DNA from: Thiohalorhabdus denitrificans | GTDB lineage: Bacteria; Pseudomonadota; Gammaproteobacteria; Thiohalorhabdales; Thiohalorhabdaceae | NCBI RefSeq assembly: GCF_001399755.1 | Contig: NZ_LJCP01000005.1 | Location: 1-64,000, forward strand | Direction of reading: 5' to 3' | Length of the DNA: 64,000 nucleotides | Shown here: piece by piece, positions 8,871-18,522 of the stretch | Layout of the letters: each line of letters begins with the position of its first letter | How positions within the stretch are numbered: the stretch's first letter is position 1 | Notes under the pieces: model-generated | What the model saw: only the letters and a program-made list of their open reading frames with translations | What the model was told of the DNA's origin: nothing | The model's database searches: none | Made by a program: the position numbers and the translations under genes

Positions 8871-8975
8871 GGGTGGCTTCCTCCGCCTGGGTACCCCGAA
8901 TTGCAAAGGCTCACAGTATACAAGGCCGGCAACCGCGCCCAAACCCGGCCCCTCTGGGCAGGGTTTCGCGGCCTG

Positions 8976-11342
8976 CTAGAAGAGGCCCGCCAGGGATGGC
9001 AGAGGCGGGGGCGGCGCCCCGGCGTGCCAGTAGCGATCGGCGCGCTGCCGGTACCCCCGCACCCGGGGCTCGGGGCCGAGCCGGATCTCCACCGCCCCCT
9101 CGCTGGCAGTATTCAGGGCACGGGCGCCCACCCGGCGGTACCGGCCCTCCACCTCCGGGGTGGGCAGACCCCAACGGTTGCCGTGACCCGTGGAATACAC
9201 CACCCAGTCCGGACGGGCGGCGCGCACGAAGGCGGGGGATGAGGAGGTGGTGCTGCCGTGGTGGGGCGCCACCACCACCGTCTGCTCCGGCAGCCCTTCC
9301 GAAGAGAGGATCCTCTGCTCCCCGGCGGCCTCCAGGTCGCCGGGGAGCAGCACCCGCTGCCCGCCCGCGGCCACCTCCACCACCCGCGAGGAGGCGTTCC
9401 CCGCCCCCGGACCGTCCTCCGGCGGGTGGAGGATCCGGAAGCGCACGCCGTCCCAGGCCCAGCCATCCCCGGCGTAGAGAGCGCGGCCTTTCGCCGCGGG
9501 TGATCCCACGACCTCCCGCACGGCGACCTCGTTCTGGAGCCCGGCGCAGCCGCCAAGGTGGTCGTCGTCGCCGTGGCTGACCACCAGCCGGTCCACCGCG
9601 TCCCAGCCCCGGGCCTGCAGGAAGGGGGCCACCACCGCCTCCCCGGCGTTGAAGCTGGCGCTGAAGCGGGGGCCGCAGTCCACCACGGCCACGTGGCTGG
9701 CTGTCTCCACCACCGCCGCGCTGCCCTGCCCCACTTCAAGCACCCAGACCCGCGCCTGGCCGTGGGAAAGCTCCGGGGGACCAACCCAGGCCAGGGGCAG
9801 GACGGCCACCAACCCCCCGAGCCAGCGCCACCGCCCGGGGGCCTTCAACAGCAGGCCCAGGCCGGCCAGCATGGCGGCCACCGCCGGGACATCGGGGCGC
9901 GGACCGCTCCACGCCGCCCAGGACCAACCCGCCAGCCCCTCCAGGAGGCCCATGGCCCACTCCAGGAGCCAGCCGGCGGCCACCATGAACGCCTCCGCAA
10001 GCTCCGGCAGACCAATCAGGGCCGCCACCGCGCCGACCAGGGCGAGAGGCACGATGACGAGACTGAACAGGGGAATGGCCACCGCGTTGGCCACCGGGGC
10101 CACCAGGGAGACCTGCCCGAACCAGTAGGCCAGCCATGGGCTGACCGCGACCACCACCGCCAGCTGCACGGCGGCTGCCCGCCGCCGGCGGCCCCAGGTC
10201 CCGGCGGTGCCACCGAGCAGTAGCCCGATGGCCGCCACCGCCGTGAAGCTCAGCCAGAATCCGGGCGCGAGGAGGCTGTCGGGGGACCAGAGGAGAACCA
10301 CCAGGGCCGCCGCGGCCAGGGCCCGCCCGAAATGGAAGGGCCGGCCCAGCAGCCAGGCCCCGAGCCCCACCGCCACCATGATGAGCGCCCGCTGGGTGGG
10401 CAGGCTCAGCCCCGCCAGCAGGGCGTAGCCCCCCGCCGTGGCCAGGGCGGCCACCGCCGCGAAGCGGGGAGCCGCCATCAGCAGCGGGGCCAGCGGCACC
10501 CGGCGCCACAGGAAGCGCGCCACCGCGAAGGCCAGGAAGGCCACCCACCCCACATGGAGACCGCTGATGGCCACCAGATGGGCCGTGCCGGTGACCTGCA
10601 GGGTCTCCCAGGCCTCCGGGGTCAACTGGTCGCGCTTGCCTACGGTCAGGGCCCGTACCAGGGGCCCGGCCGGGCCGGCCGCGGCCGCCGCCTCCTGCAC
10701 CCGACGGCGCGCGGCCTCCACCGCGACCCGCCAATCCGCCCCGGACTCCCCCAGGCGCCGGGCGGGCGGTTCCGCGCGGACATAACCGGTGGCGGACAGC
10801 CCCCGGGTACGCAGGAAGCGGGCGTAATCGAAGCCACCGGGATTGCGGAAGCCCCTGGGCCGTTTGACCCGCACCGCCAGGCGCCAGCCCTGCCCATAGG
10901 CCAGGTCTTCCGGGGCGGTGCGGTACCAGGACAGGCGCAGGGTGCCGCGGTACTCCCGCCAGTCCCCCTCCGGCGACCGCAGGCGCTCCACCCGGAAGCG
11001 AAAGCGTCGGCGCTCGCCCTTGTCCTCCACCGCACCGGCGACGGTTCCTTCCACCTGCACCGTTCGCCGCTCCAGGGCGGCGGGAAACGGGTAGGCCTGC
11101 TGGCCAATGGCCGCCAGGCCCTGCCAGAAGAAGCCGGCCACAAGGGCCACCGCCAGGACCGGGGCGGGCCCTGGACGGAGGTAGAGGACCCCGAGGGCGA
11201 TCAGGAGGGGAAGGGTCAGGACCCAGGGGGGGAGCAGAAAGGGAAGGCCATGGAAGGCCAGGATGCCCAGGGCGAAGGCGGCCACGGCCATCCAGAGGAA
11301 GGGCGTGCCGACGGCCGCCCGAAGCTGTCCGTTGTCGCTCAC
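8976..11342 (-). CDS. comEC: DNA internalization competence protein ComEC/Rec2
   Basis: ComEC is the inner-membrane channel that takes up single-stranded DNA in natural transformation. The 788-aa protein has N-terminal helices and an OB-like DUF4131 region (to about 200), the Competence domain with AISGLHVG (258-265) and many helices, and a C-terminal metallo-beta-lactamase domain with SHGDDDHLGG (589-598). All three modules are intact. It lies between lolD and exbB with gaps of 46 and 105 bp, as in many gammaproteobacteria. Confidence 0.95.
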   Translation of the reverse strand: MSDNGQLRAAVGTPFLWMAVAAFALGILAFHGLPFLLPPWVLTLPLLIALGVLYLRPGPAPVLAVALVAGFFWQGLAAIGQQAYPFPAALERRTVQVEGTVAGAVEDKGERRRFRFRVERLRSPEGDWREYRGTLRLSWYRTAPEDLAYGQGWRLAVRVKRPRGFRNPGGFDYARFLRTRGLSATGYVRAEPPARRLGESGADWRVAVEAARRRVQEAAAAAGPAGPLVRALTVGKRDQLTPEAWETLQVTGTAHLVAISGLHVGWVAFLAFAVARFLWRRVPLAPLLMAAPRFAAVAALATAGGYALLAGLSLPTQRALIMVAVGLGAWLLGRPFHFGRALAAAALVVLLWSPDSLLAPGFWLSFTAVAAIGLLLGGTAGTWGRRRRAAAVQLAVVVAVSPWLAYWFGQVSLVAPVANAVAIPLFSLVIVPLALVGAVAALIGLPELAEAFMVAAGWLLEWAMGLLEGLAGWSWAAWSGPRPDVPAVAAMLAGLGLLLKAPGRWRWLGGLVAVLPLAWVGPPELSHGQARVWVLEVGQGSAAVVETASHVAVVDCGPRFSASFNAGEAVVAPFLQARGWDAVDRLVVSHGDDDHLGGCAGLQNEVAVREVVGSPAAKGRALYAGDGWAWDGVRFRILHPPEDGPGAGNASSRVVEVAAGGQRVLLPGDLEAAGEQRILSSEGLPEQTVVVAPHHGSTTSSSPAFVRAARPDWVVYSTGHGNRWGLPTPEVEGRYRRVGARALNTASEGAVEIRLGPEPRVRGYRQRADRYWHAGAPPPPLPSLAGLF

Positions 11343-11388
11343 GGCCGCCCGTCCCCTCCCGAGTGGCCTCCGCCCGTGGCTGCCCCGC

Positions 11389-12069
11389 TCAGCCGGCCTC
11401 CAAGTGGCCCTCCAACAGCCGGAACTGTTGCCCCATCAGCCCCGCCAGCCCCGCATCGTGGGTGACCACCACCAGGGCCGTGCCCAGCTCCCGGTTGAGG
11501 GAGAGCAGGAGGTCGTGGATGCGCTCCGCGGTGCGGTCATCCAGGTTGCCTGTGGGCTCGTCGGCCAGGATCAGGGAGGGCCGGGTGACCAAGGCGCGGG
11601 CAATGGCCGTGCGCTGGCGCTCGCCGCCGGACAGCTCACTGGGCTTGTGGCGCAGGCGCTCCGCGAGGCCCACCCGGGCAAGCATCTCTTCGGCTGCCTC
11701 CTGCGCCTCCGCCCGGCCCTGCCTGCGGATGAGCAGGGGCATCATGACGTTCTCCAGGGCGTCGAACTCCGGCATCAGGTGATGGAACTGGTAGACGAAG
11801 CCCAGCTCCCAGTTGCGCAGGGTCCCCCGCTCCGCCTCGCCCAGGGCAAAGAGGTCCTGACCGCCCACGCGCACCGTCCCCGCGCTGGGGCGGTCGAGGC
11901 CGCCGAGCAGGTGGAGCAGCGTGCTCTTGCCCGAGCCGGAGGAGCCGGTCACGGCCAGGGTCTCGCCGATCCCCACCCGGAAGGAGACGTCCTCCAGGAC
12001 CAGGATCTCCCGGTCCCCGTCCCAGAAGCGCCGGGTCAGGGACTCCGCCTCCAACACCGGGTCACTCAT
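11389..12069 (-). CDS. lolD: lipoprotein-releasing ABC transporter ATPase
   Basis: LolD powers release of outer-membrane lipoproteins from the inner membrane to LolA. The 226-aa ATPase has Walker [10 protein letters not shown], the signature [15 protein letters not shown], Walker [13 protein letters not shown] and the LolD-type segment [15 protein letters not shown] 12069 is chosen over the in-frame ATG at 12105 because the latter lies well inside lolC and the extension is not family-like. It overlaps the lolC stop by 8 nt. Confidence 0.96.
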   Translation of the reverse strand: MSDPVLEAESLTRRFWDGDREILVLEDVSFRVGIGETLAVTGSSGSGKSTLLHLLGGLDRPSAGTVRVGGQDLFALGEAERGTLRNWELGFVYQFHHLMPEFDALENVMMPLLIRRQGRAEAQEAAEEMLARVGLAERLRHKPSELSGGERQRTAIARALVTRPSLILADEPTGNLDDRTAERIHDLLLSLNRELGTALVVVTHDAGLAGLMGQQFRLLEGHLEAG

Positions 12070-13312
12070 AGCGCAGGGCCTCCACCGGGTCGGTTCGCGC
12101 CGCACTGCGGGCGGGGTAGATGGTGGCGAGGAAGCTCATCACCAGCCCCGCCCCGGTGATCCAGGCCACATCGGCCCAGTACAGCTCGGAAGGCAGCCGG
12201 CTCACCGAATAGACATCGCCGGGCAGGAACTGGGTCTGGAAGAGTTGCTCCAGGCCGGCCACCAGCCCCTCCACGTTGAGGGCCAGGGCCACCCCGCTGG
12301 CGCCGCCCAGCAGTACGCCGAAGAGCCCGATGATGGTGCCCTGGATCATGAAGATGGCGGTCACATTGCCCGGCGAGGCGCCGAGGGTGCGCAGGATGGC
12401 GATATCGCCCCGCTTCTCGTTCACCAGCATCACCAGGCTGGAGACGATGTTGAAGGCGGCCACCATGACGATCAGAAACAGGATCACGAACATGACCACC
12501 TTCTCCGTGTGCAGGGCCTGGAAGAAGTTGCGGTTGCGCTGGGTCCAGTCGCGCACGAAGTAAGAGCCGCCCAGATCCTCCCGCAGCCGCTCGGCGACCT
12601 GCGGGGCGTCCATGGGCTCCGCCAAGCGCAGCCGGATGCCCGAGAAGCGCCCGTCCAGGCGGTAGAGCTTCTGGACATCCTCCACGTGGGCGTAGACCAG
12701 CCCGGAGTTGTACTCGTACATCCCCGCGTCGAACACCCCCACCACCGTGAACCGCTTCAGCCGGGGCAGCATGCCGGCCGGGGTGGACTGCCCGGAGGGG
12801 GCCACCAGGGTGATGGGATCACCGATGTCCAGCCCCATGTTCCGGGCCACGGTCTTGCCCACGATGACCCCGTAGGCGCCGGGCTGCAGGTCCTCCAGGC
12901 TGCCCCGCTGCATGTTGCCGGCCAGGTCGCTAACCCCCTCCTCCCAATCGGGCAGGATGCCGCGCACCAGGACCCCGCTCACCGCGCTGCCCCGGGTGAG
13001 CATGCCCTGCTCACGGACGTAGGGGGCGCCGGCCTCCACCCCGGGCACCCGAGCGGCGGTGTCCACCACCTGGCGCCAGGTGTCTCCGCCCTCCAGGTCC
13101 TGGTAGCTGCTGACCACGACGTGGCTGGTCACGCCGAGGATGCGGTCCCGCAGCTCGCTCTGGAAGCCGTTCATCACGGAGATCACCGTGATCAGGGCGG
13201 CCACCCCTAGGGCGATCCCCAGCGCCGAGATCACCGTGATCAGGCTGAGGAAGCCGTTGCGGCGCTTGGTGCGCAGGTAGCGCAGGCTGATGAAGAGCTC
13301 GAAGGGGCGCAA
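12062..13312 (-). CDS. lolC: lipoprotein-releasing ABC transporter permease LolC/LolE
   Basis: The 416-aa protein has an N-terminal membrane helix (about 24-48), a large periplasmic MacB-like domain and three C-terminal helices, the layout of LolC and LolE. It works with LolD in lipoprotein sorting. Only one permease gene is present here, so the transporter may be a LolF-type homodimer rather than the LolCE heterodimer of E. coli. It is 21 bp from lysS and is translationally coupled to lolD. Confidence 0.93.
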   Translation of the reverse strand: MRPFELFISLRYLRTKRRNGFLSLITVISALGIALGVAALITVISVMNGFQSELRDRILGVTSHVVVSSYQDLEGGDTWRQVVDTAARVPGVEAGAPYVREQGMLTRGSAVSGVLVRGILPDWEEGVSDLAGNMQRGSLEDLQPGAYGVIVGKTVARNMGLDIGDPITLVAPSGQSTPAGMLPRLKRFTVVGVFDAGMYEYNSGLVYAHVEDVQKLYRLDGRFSGIRLRLAEPMDAPQVAERLREDLGGSYFVRDWTQRNRNFFQALHTEKVVMFVILFLIVMVAAFNIVSSLVMLVNEKRGDIAILRTLGASPGNVTAIFMIQGTIIGLFGVLLGGASGVALALNVEGLVAGLEQLFQTQFLPGDVYSVSRLPSELYWADVAWITGAGLVMSFLATIYPARSAARTDPVEALRYE

Positions 13313-13333
13313 GGGCGGCCTCGGACGGAGGGT

Positions 13334-14833
13334 TTATTGGTCCCGTTCGGCGGGGCGCATGTGGGGAAACAGGATCACCTCGCGGATGGAGTCCTGGTCG
13401 GCAAAGACCATGGCCATGCGGTCGATGCCCAGGCCGGCCCCCGCGGTGGGCGGCAAGCCGTACTCCAGGGCGCGGATGTAGTCGGCGTCGTAGTGCATGG
13501 CCTCGGCGTCGCCACCGGCCTTCTTCTCCGCCTGGGCCTTGAAGCGGGCCGCCTGGTCCTCGGGGTCGTTGAGCTCGGAGAAGCCGTTGCCCACCTCCCG
13601 GCCGCCGAAGAACAGCTCGAAGCGGTCCACCACCTCCGGGTCGGCGTCATTGCGCCGCGCCAGGGGGCTCACCTCGGTGGGGTAATGGGTGATGAAGGTG
13701 GGCTCGATGAGCCGGTCTTCCACGGTCTGCTCGAAGATCTCCACCAGCAGCCCCCCCCAGCCTAGTTCCTCGTCCGGCTCCACGCCGAGCCCCACCAGGA
13801 ACTGCCGGAGCGCCTCCGGGTCACGCACCTCCCCCGCGGACAGCCCTTCGTTGTGCTCCAGCACCGCCTCCTCGATGGTCAGGCGCCGATAGGGCCGGCC
13901 CAGGTCGAAGTGCTGGCCCTGGTAGGTGAGCACCGGCGTCCCCAGCACCTGGACAGCCGCTTCCCGGGTCATCTCCTCGATCAGATCCATGAGGTCCCGG
14001 AAGTCGGCGTAGGCCTGGTAGAACTCCAGCATGGTGAATTCGGGGTTGTGGCGGGTGGACACGCCCTCGTTGCGGAAGTTGCGGTTGATCTCGAAGACCC
14101 GCTCGAAGCCCCCCACCACCAGGCGCTTCAGGTAGAGCTCCGGGGCCACCCGCAGGTAGAGGTCCATGTCCAGGGCGTTGTGGTGGGTAACGAACGGTCG
14201 CGCGGTGGCGCCCCCCGGGATGGGCTGCATCATGGGGGTCTCCACCTCGAGGTAGTCGCGGTCGAGGAGGAATCGGCGGATGGCGCTGATCATGGCGGAG
14301 CGGGTGCGGAAGGTCTCGCGGGTCTCCTGGTTCACGATCAGGTCCACGTAGCGCTGCCGCAGCCGCGCCTCGTCGTCGGTGAGGCCGTGCCACTTCTCCG
14401 GCAGCGGGCGCAGGGACTTGGTAAGCAGCTGCACCTCGTCCACGGCCACCGTCAGCTCACCGGTCTTGGTGCGGAACAGGGTGCCCCCGGCGCCGACGAT
14501 GTCGCCCACGTCCCACTTCTTGAAGCCGGCGTTGTACTCGCCCTCGGCCAGCGCGTCGCGGGTGACGAAGAGCTGGATCTGTGCGTCGGAGCCGTCGCCC
14601 AGGTGGGCGAAGCTGGCCTTGCCCATGACCCGTTTGGCCACCATGCGCCCGGCCACCCGTACCCGCTGCGGCTCGGCCTCCAGCGTCTCCGCATCCAGCT
14701 CGCCGAAGCGCTCATGGATCTCCGCGGCCCAGTGGGTGCGCCGGAAGGTGTTGGGGAAGGCTTCCCCCTGCTCGCGCCAGGCGGCCAGCTTGCTCCGGCG
14801 CTGTTGGATCTGCTCGTTCTCCTCGTTGCTCAA
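13334..14833 (-). CDS. lysS: lysyl-tRNA synthetase, class II
   Basis: LysS charges tRNA-Lys with lysine. The 499-aa protein has the N-terminal OB fold and the class II motifs, including motif 2 ([16 protein letters not shown]) and the C-terminal motif 3 region ending in [10 protein letters not shown]. The start is set at TTG 14833, which has GGAG 8 nt upstream and gives a family-typical N-terminus rich in Glu/Gln; the frame continues to an ATG at 14893. prfB-lysS adjacency is classic in gammaproteobacteria. Confidence 0.96.
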   Translation of the reverse strand: MSNEENEQIQQRRSKLAAWREQGEAFPNTFRRTHWAAEIHERFGELDAETLEAEPQRVRVAGRMVAKRVMGKASFAHLGDGSDAQIQLFVTRDALAEGEYNAGFKKWDVGDIVGAGGTLFRTKTGELTVAVDEVQLLTKSLRPLPEKWHGLTDDEARLRQRYVDLIVNQETRETFRTRSAMISAIRRFLLDRDYLEVETPMMQPIPGGATARPFVTHHNALDMDLYLRVAPELYLKRLVVGGFERVFEINRNFRNEGVSTRHNPEFTMLEFYQAYADFRDLMDLIEEMTREAAVQVLGTPVLTYQGQHFDLGRPYRRLTIEEAVLEHNEGLSAGEVRDPEALRQFLVGLGVEPDEELGWGGLLVEIFEQTVEDRLIEPTFITHYPTEVSPLARRNDADPEVVDRFELFFGGREVGNGFSELNDPEDQAARFKAQAEKKAGGDAEAMHYDADYIRALEYGLPPTAGAGLGIDRMAMVFADQDSIREVILFPHMRPAERDQ

Positions 14834-14883
14834 CGGCCCGACTCCGGTCACGGGTAAGGGTTGGATGGACACAAAACGACCGC

Positions 14884-14903
14884 GGACGGACACCTGTCCG
14901 TCC
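14884..14903 (-). terminator. hairpin between prfB and lysS
   Basis: A perfect 9-bp inverted repeat (14884-14892 with 14895-14903) has a very short loop. On the minus strand it is followed after a few bases by GTTTTG. It could act as a weak terminator or attenuator between prfB and lysS. Confidence 0.4.
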
Positions 14904-14929
14904 CCGGCTGCGGGCTCAAGGCCGGGGCA

Positions 14930-16049
14930 TCAGATCTCGGCCCCGGCGCCCACCCCCTGCTTGAGGGCGGCTTCGATGAAGGGGTCCAGGTCGCCGTCCA
15001 GCACGGCCTGAGTATTGCCCACCTCCACGCCGGTGCGCAGGTCCTTGATGCGGCTCTGGTCCAGGACGTAGGAGCGGATCTGGTTCCCCCAGCCGATCTC
15101 GCCCTTCTCGGCGGACTCGGCGGCCTGCTTCTCGCGCTGCTTCTGCAGCTCCAGCTCGTAGAGCCGGGCGCGCAGGACCCGCCAGGCCTCCGCGCGGTTG
15201 GAATGCTGGCTCCGCGAGCTCTGGCACTGTACCACGATGCCCGTGGGCTCATGGGTTAGGCGCACGGCGGAGTCCGTCTTGTTCACGTGCTGCCCGCCGG
15301 CGCCGGCGGCCCGGTAGGTGTCCGTGCGCACGTCCTCGGGATTGACCTCCACCTCGATGGACTCGTCCACCTCCGGGTACACGTAGACCGAGGCGAAGGA
15401 GGTGTGGCGCCGCCCGCCCGAGTCGAATGGGGACTTGCGCACCAGGCGGTGCACCCCCGACTCCACCCTGAGGTGGCCGTAGGCGTACTCGCCGCCCACC
15501 TTGACGATGGCGCTCTTGATGCCCGCCTCGTCGCCGGGGCTGACCTCCATCAGCTCCGTAGCGAACCCTCGGGACTCGCACCAGCGCAGGTACATGCGCA
15601 GGAGCATCTCCGCCCAGTCCTGGGCCTCCGTGCCGCCGGCGCCGGCCTGGATCTCCAGGAAGGCGTTGCTTTCGTCCATCTCCCCGGAGAACATGCGCCG
15701 GAACTCCAGATGCTGGACCCTGCGCTCCATGTCCGCTAGGTCGGCGCGGACCTCTTCCAGGGTTTCCTGGTCTTCCTCGGCTTCGGCCAGCTCCAGCAGC
15801 TCGTCGGTGCTCTCCACCTGCTGGGCCAGCTCCTCCAGGGGCCCCACCTGCTCCTTGAGCCGATGGAACTCCTGACTCAGCTGCTGGGCGTGGTCGGGAT
15901 CGTTCCAGAGATCGGGGGCGGCGAGCTCATGCTCCAGCTCGTCGAGGCGCTCCTTCAGGCGAGGGACGTCAAAGATACCTCCGTAGGCCGTCCACACGGC
16001 CACGCAGATCCTCGATCCACTCCCGGGGCTTGCGCTGTTCTTCGGTCAA
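14930..16049 (-). CDS. prfB: peptide chain release factor 2, with programmed +1 frameshift
   Basis: RF2 ends translation at UGA and UAA. The gene is in two frames: a short zero frame (16049-15972, 26 codons) ends at CTT TGA, and the main frame resumes at GAC (15970), skipping one T. The main part carries the SPF specificity tripeptide (RKSPFDSGG) and the catalytic GGQ ([12 protein letters not shown]). Predicted length is 372 aa (E. coli 365). I place the start at TTG 16049 because AGGAGG lies 5 nt upstream; ATG 16064 is the alternative. lysS follows. Confidence 0.96.
15968..15982 (-). promoter_or_regulatory. RF2 programmed frameshift site
   Basis: The minus strand reads GGAGGTATCTTTGAC. It contains the internal Shine-Dalgarno-like GGAGG, the slippery CTT and the in-frame TGA followed by C, the canonical autoregulatory signal. 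When RF2 is scarce, the ribosome pauses at UGA and shifts +1, restoring RF2 synthesis. Confidence 0.95.
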
Positions 16050-16173
16050 AACGGCCTCCTGCATGTGTTCGTCGCCGGCTCCCAAGAAACGCCACATTCT
16101 GCCACAACCCCGCCCGCAACTCACACGGCCTCGCCCTCCCCCCGGCCGGGCCGTCCAGGCCGGGGGGACACGG

Positions 16174-16202
16174 TTTCCCTCGCCCGGCAAGTGCGGTATC
16201 CT
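16174..16202 (+). promoter_or_regulatory. tRNA cluster promoter (predicted)
   Basis: There is a weak -35 TTTCCC (16174-16179), a 17-bp spacer and a -10 TATCCT (16197-16202), 14 bp before the first tRNA. The surrounding 16065-16173 holds no gene that I can support. Confidence 0.4.
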
Positions 16203-16216
16203 TTGCCCTTCGGGCG

Positions 16217-16290
<74 letters not shown>

Positions 16291-16334
16291 ATCCGACCGC
16301 CTCGGAGCCTCCGGATATCCGGGGCGGGCCCAGG

Positions 16335-16410
<76 letters not shown>

Positions 16411-16466
16411 GAAGATCGCGGGCGGGGCCCGGGTTTGCCGCCGCGGCCCCTGCGAACCGCCCATGT

Positions 16467-16550
16467 GGGACGGTGGCGGAACTGGTAGACGCGCTGGATT
16501 TAGGATCCAGTACCTACGGTGTGCGGGTTCGAGTCCCGCCCGTCCCACCA
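16467..16550 (+). tRNA. tRNA-Leu (TAG)
   Basis: An 84-nt class II tRNA with a long variable arm and encoded CCA, acceptor stem GGGACGG/CCGTCCC and anticodon TAG in the loop between CTGGA and TCCAG. It decodes CUA, CUG and related CUN codons. Confidence 0.95.
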
Positions 16551-16602
16551 GTGTGCCGGTCCGTGCAAAACCGAGCCGGCCCGTGCGGGCCGACGCCTCG
16601 CC

Positions 16603-16691
16603 GGAGGGGTGGCCGAGTGGACGAAGGCGCCTGACTCGAAATCAGGTGACGGTTCTGCCGTCCGGGGGTTCGAATCCCTCCCCCTCCGCCA
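16603..16691 (+). tRNA. tRNA-Ser (CGA)
   Basis: An 89-nt class II tRNA with a long variable arm and encoded CCA, acceptor stem GGAGGGG/CCCCTCC and anticodon CGA between CCTGA and TCAGG. It decodes UCG and ends the cluster before a terminator. Confidence 0.95.
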
Positions 16692-16706
16692 TATTCCTGA
16701 CCCGAA

Positions 16707-16744
16707 CAAGGCCCTGGTTCCCCCAGGGCCTTGTTTTCTTTTAC
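16707..16744 (+). terminator. Rho-independent terminator of the tRNA cluster
   Basis: An 11-bp stem (16707-16717 with 16723-16733) is followed directly by TTTTCTTTTA on the plus strand. It lies 15 bp past tRNA-Ser. Confidence 0.9.
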
Positions 16745-16843
16745 TTCCCCACAGGTCCCTGCAAGGGCGGCCCGCGCCTGGCCGGAGGGGCCGACCCTGG
16801 ATAGGGTTAGAGAGGGGAAGGAAGCTGCAAGGAGGGAGCCGCC

Positions 16844-17173
16844 ATGGCCGCGGATCGCCCGGAAATCGACGTGGAAACCCTGGCCCGGCTGCGTGGGGCG
16901 GACTCGCCCCCGGTGGTGCTGGATGTTCGTGAGCCTCGCGAACTGGCCGTGTGCGCCCTGGAGGATGCCCTCCACATTCCCATGGGGGAGGTTCCGGCGC
17001 GCCTGGGCGAGCTGCCGGCGGACCGCGAGATCGTGGTGATGTGTCACCACGGTGTACGCAGCTGGCAAGTCACCCAATTCCTGCGGCACCAGGGGTTCGA
17101 CAATGTCCGCAACCTGGCCGGCGGCATTGACGCCTGGGCGGCCCGGGTCGACCCCTCCCTGCCCCGATACTGA
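16844..17173 (+). CDS. single-domain rhodanese-like sulfurtransferase
   Basis: The 109-aa cytoplasmic protein is one rhodanese domain with VVLDVREPREL near residue 25 and the active-site loop around Cys67 (VMCHHGVRS), followed by GFDNVRNLAGGIDAW. Such domains carry sulfane sulfur as a Cys persulfide; the acceptor is unknown. AGGAGGG precedes the ATG. It follows the tRNA cluster terminator as its own unit and faces the next gene tail to tail. Confidence 0.92.
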   Translation: MAADRPEIDVETLARLRGADSPPVVLDVREPRELAVCALEDALHIPMGEVPARLGELPADREIVVMCHHGVRSWQVTQFLRHQGFDNVRNLAGGIDAWAARVDPSLPRY

Positions 17174-17197
17174 CCTCCCCGCCGACCGATTCCCCCC

Positions 17198-17719
17198 TCA
17201 GGCCTCCTGCCACTCCCGAAGACGTTCGAGCAGGGCCTCGCAACGGGCCCGGCGATCCGGATCCGGGTCCTCCATGCAGGCCACCGCGGCGATCCCCTCC
17301 AGGTACTCCCAGGAGGCGCCCAGGTAGCGCGCGCCGTGCCAGATGATGTCCCGGTACCAGCGGTAGGGCGGGAGGTCCGGATCGATGAAGTCGCCCTCGC
17401 CGAGGTAGACGAAGGCGGAATAGGTGCGCCCCGCCACCGTCACCTCCATGCGCTCGTCCCGATAGCCTTCCCCCTCCACCGCGTCCAGGTCGGGCTTCTC
17501 CCGGGCGTCGATCTCGAACAGGGCCCCGAGCGCCCGGTCCCCCGGATCCCCCGTGTACACCAGGTTCCCCTTGCCGGAGCCGTCCTGTCCCCGTTTGTGA
17601 AAGGCCAGCCGGTAGCCTTCAAGGTCCAATCGGCCTACCAAACGGGCCGAGGGGACGCGTTCGCCGAGACGGAGCGGGTGCAGGTTGGAGCCGAAGGCCA
17701 GGTAATGGAGCGTGGACAC
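17198..17719 (-). CDS. gamma-glutamylcyclotransferase-like protein
   Basis: The 173-aa protein begins with the family hallmark YLAFGSNL and has LDAVEG (78-83) holding the likely catalytic Glu82. The GGCT-like fold releases 5-oxoproline from gamma-glutamyl compounds; the true substrate is unknown. The C-terminal third (after about 130) is a small charged extension. The start is GTG 17719 with GGAGG 5 nt upstream; the open frame continues upstream but is not family-like. It diverges from the LRV-repeat gene. Confidence 0.87.
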   Translation of the reverse strand: MSTLHYLAFGSNLHPLRLGERVPSARLVGRLDLEGYRLAFHKRGQDGSGKGNLVYTGDPGDRALGALFEIDAREKPDLDAVEGEGYRDERMEVTVAGRTYSAFVYLGEGDFIDPDLPPYRWYRDIIWHGARYLGASWEYLEGIAAVACMEDPDPDRRARCEALLERLREWQEA

Positions 17720-17909
17720 GTTGCCTCCCTGATTTGGCGGTAACGGCGGGCGAATGGGGAAAGGGCCACCCCTCCCGGGTCGGGGGCAGGCCGTTGGACG
17801 ATCCGGGCAGAGCCCCCGTTCCGGGCGTAGGGTAACAAAAGCGGTCGGGAATTGCCGGCGGGGCGGGAAGCGGGCAAACTTGCGGCTTTTCCGCATCGGG
17901 AGAGCCGTC

Positions 17910-18341
17910 GTGTCGGAGCTGCTACGGGCATACAAGCGCATCCCCGTCCACGAGCGCACGCAGATGGTGCTCAGCGCCGACCTCGACCCGGTCTGGCGAC
18001 CCTGCATCCTGGAGGACCAGGACGCCCAGGTGAAGGCCTACTTCGCCCGCCGCCTGGACCTCACCGGAACGGAGGTGGGCTCCCTGCTGGCCGACCCCAA
18101 CCAGACCGTGCGGCTGAACTGCGCACGCCGCAGCGACCTCTCCGCCGAGCAGGTGGAGCGCTGCGTGCGCGACCGGGACCCCAATCTGCGCTACTTCATC
18201 GCCCGGAGCCCCCAGCTGACGGAGGAGCAGCGGGCCCGCCTGCTGGCGGACGAAGACGAGCTGGTGCGGCGGGCCGCGGCCAAGGGGCCCAAGGCCCGCG
18301 GCACCCGCCAGCGCCCCGGCCAGGCCCCGCTGATCCGCTAG
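17910..18341 (+). CDS. leucine-rich repeat variant (LRV) protein
   Basis: The 143-aa protein has at least three ~24-residue helical repeats of LRV type (for example ADPNQTVRLNCARRSDLSAE and RDPNLRYFIARSPQLTEEQ), covering about residues 36-125, then a basic tail. LRV repeats form a right-handed solenoid for protein contacts; function is unknown. The LRV-linked 4Fe-4S cysteine cluster of the Azotobacter protein is not evident. GTG 17910 with GGGAGA 6 nt before it is preferred; an ATG at 17754 would add a low-complexity stretch. Confidence 0.72.
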   Translation: MSELLRAYKRIPVHERTQMVLSADLDPVWRPCILEDQDAQVKAYFARRLDLTGTEVGSLLADPNQTVRLNCARRSDLSAEQVERCVRDRDPNLRYFIARSPQLTEEQRARLLADEDELVRRAAAKGPKARGTRQRPGQAPLIR

Positions 18342-18522
18342 GCAGCCGAGCAGGCGACATGGGCCCCCCCGGGATCTGGTGCCCTTCGCGGTGTTTCCCC
18401 CGGCCCGCTTTCGATACCCGGTTCCTGGGGATGGATCACCCACCGAACCTTCCCCCCCTGTAAGCATGGATTTATGGTAAAGGGGCCACCGGAACAACTC
18501 CACATCTTGGGAGGGAGAGGCC

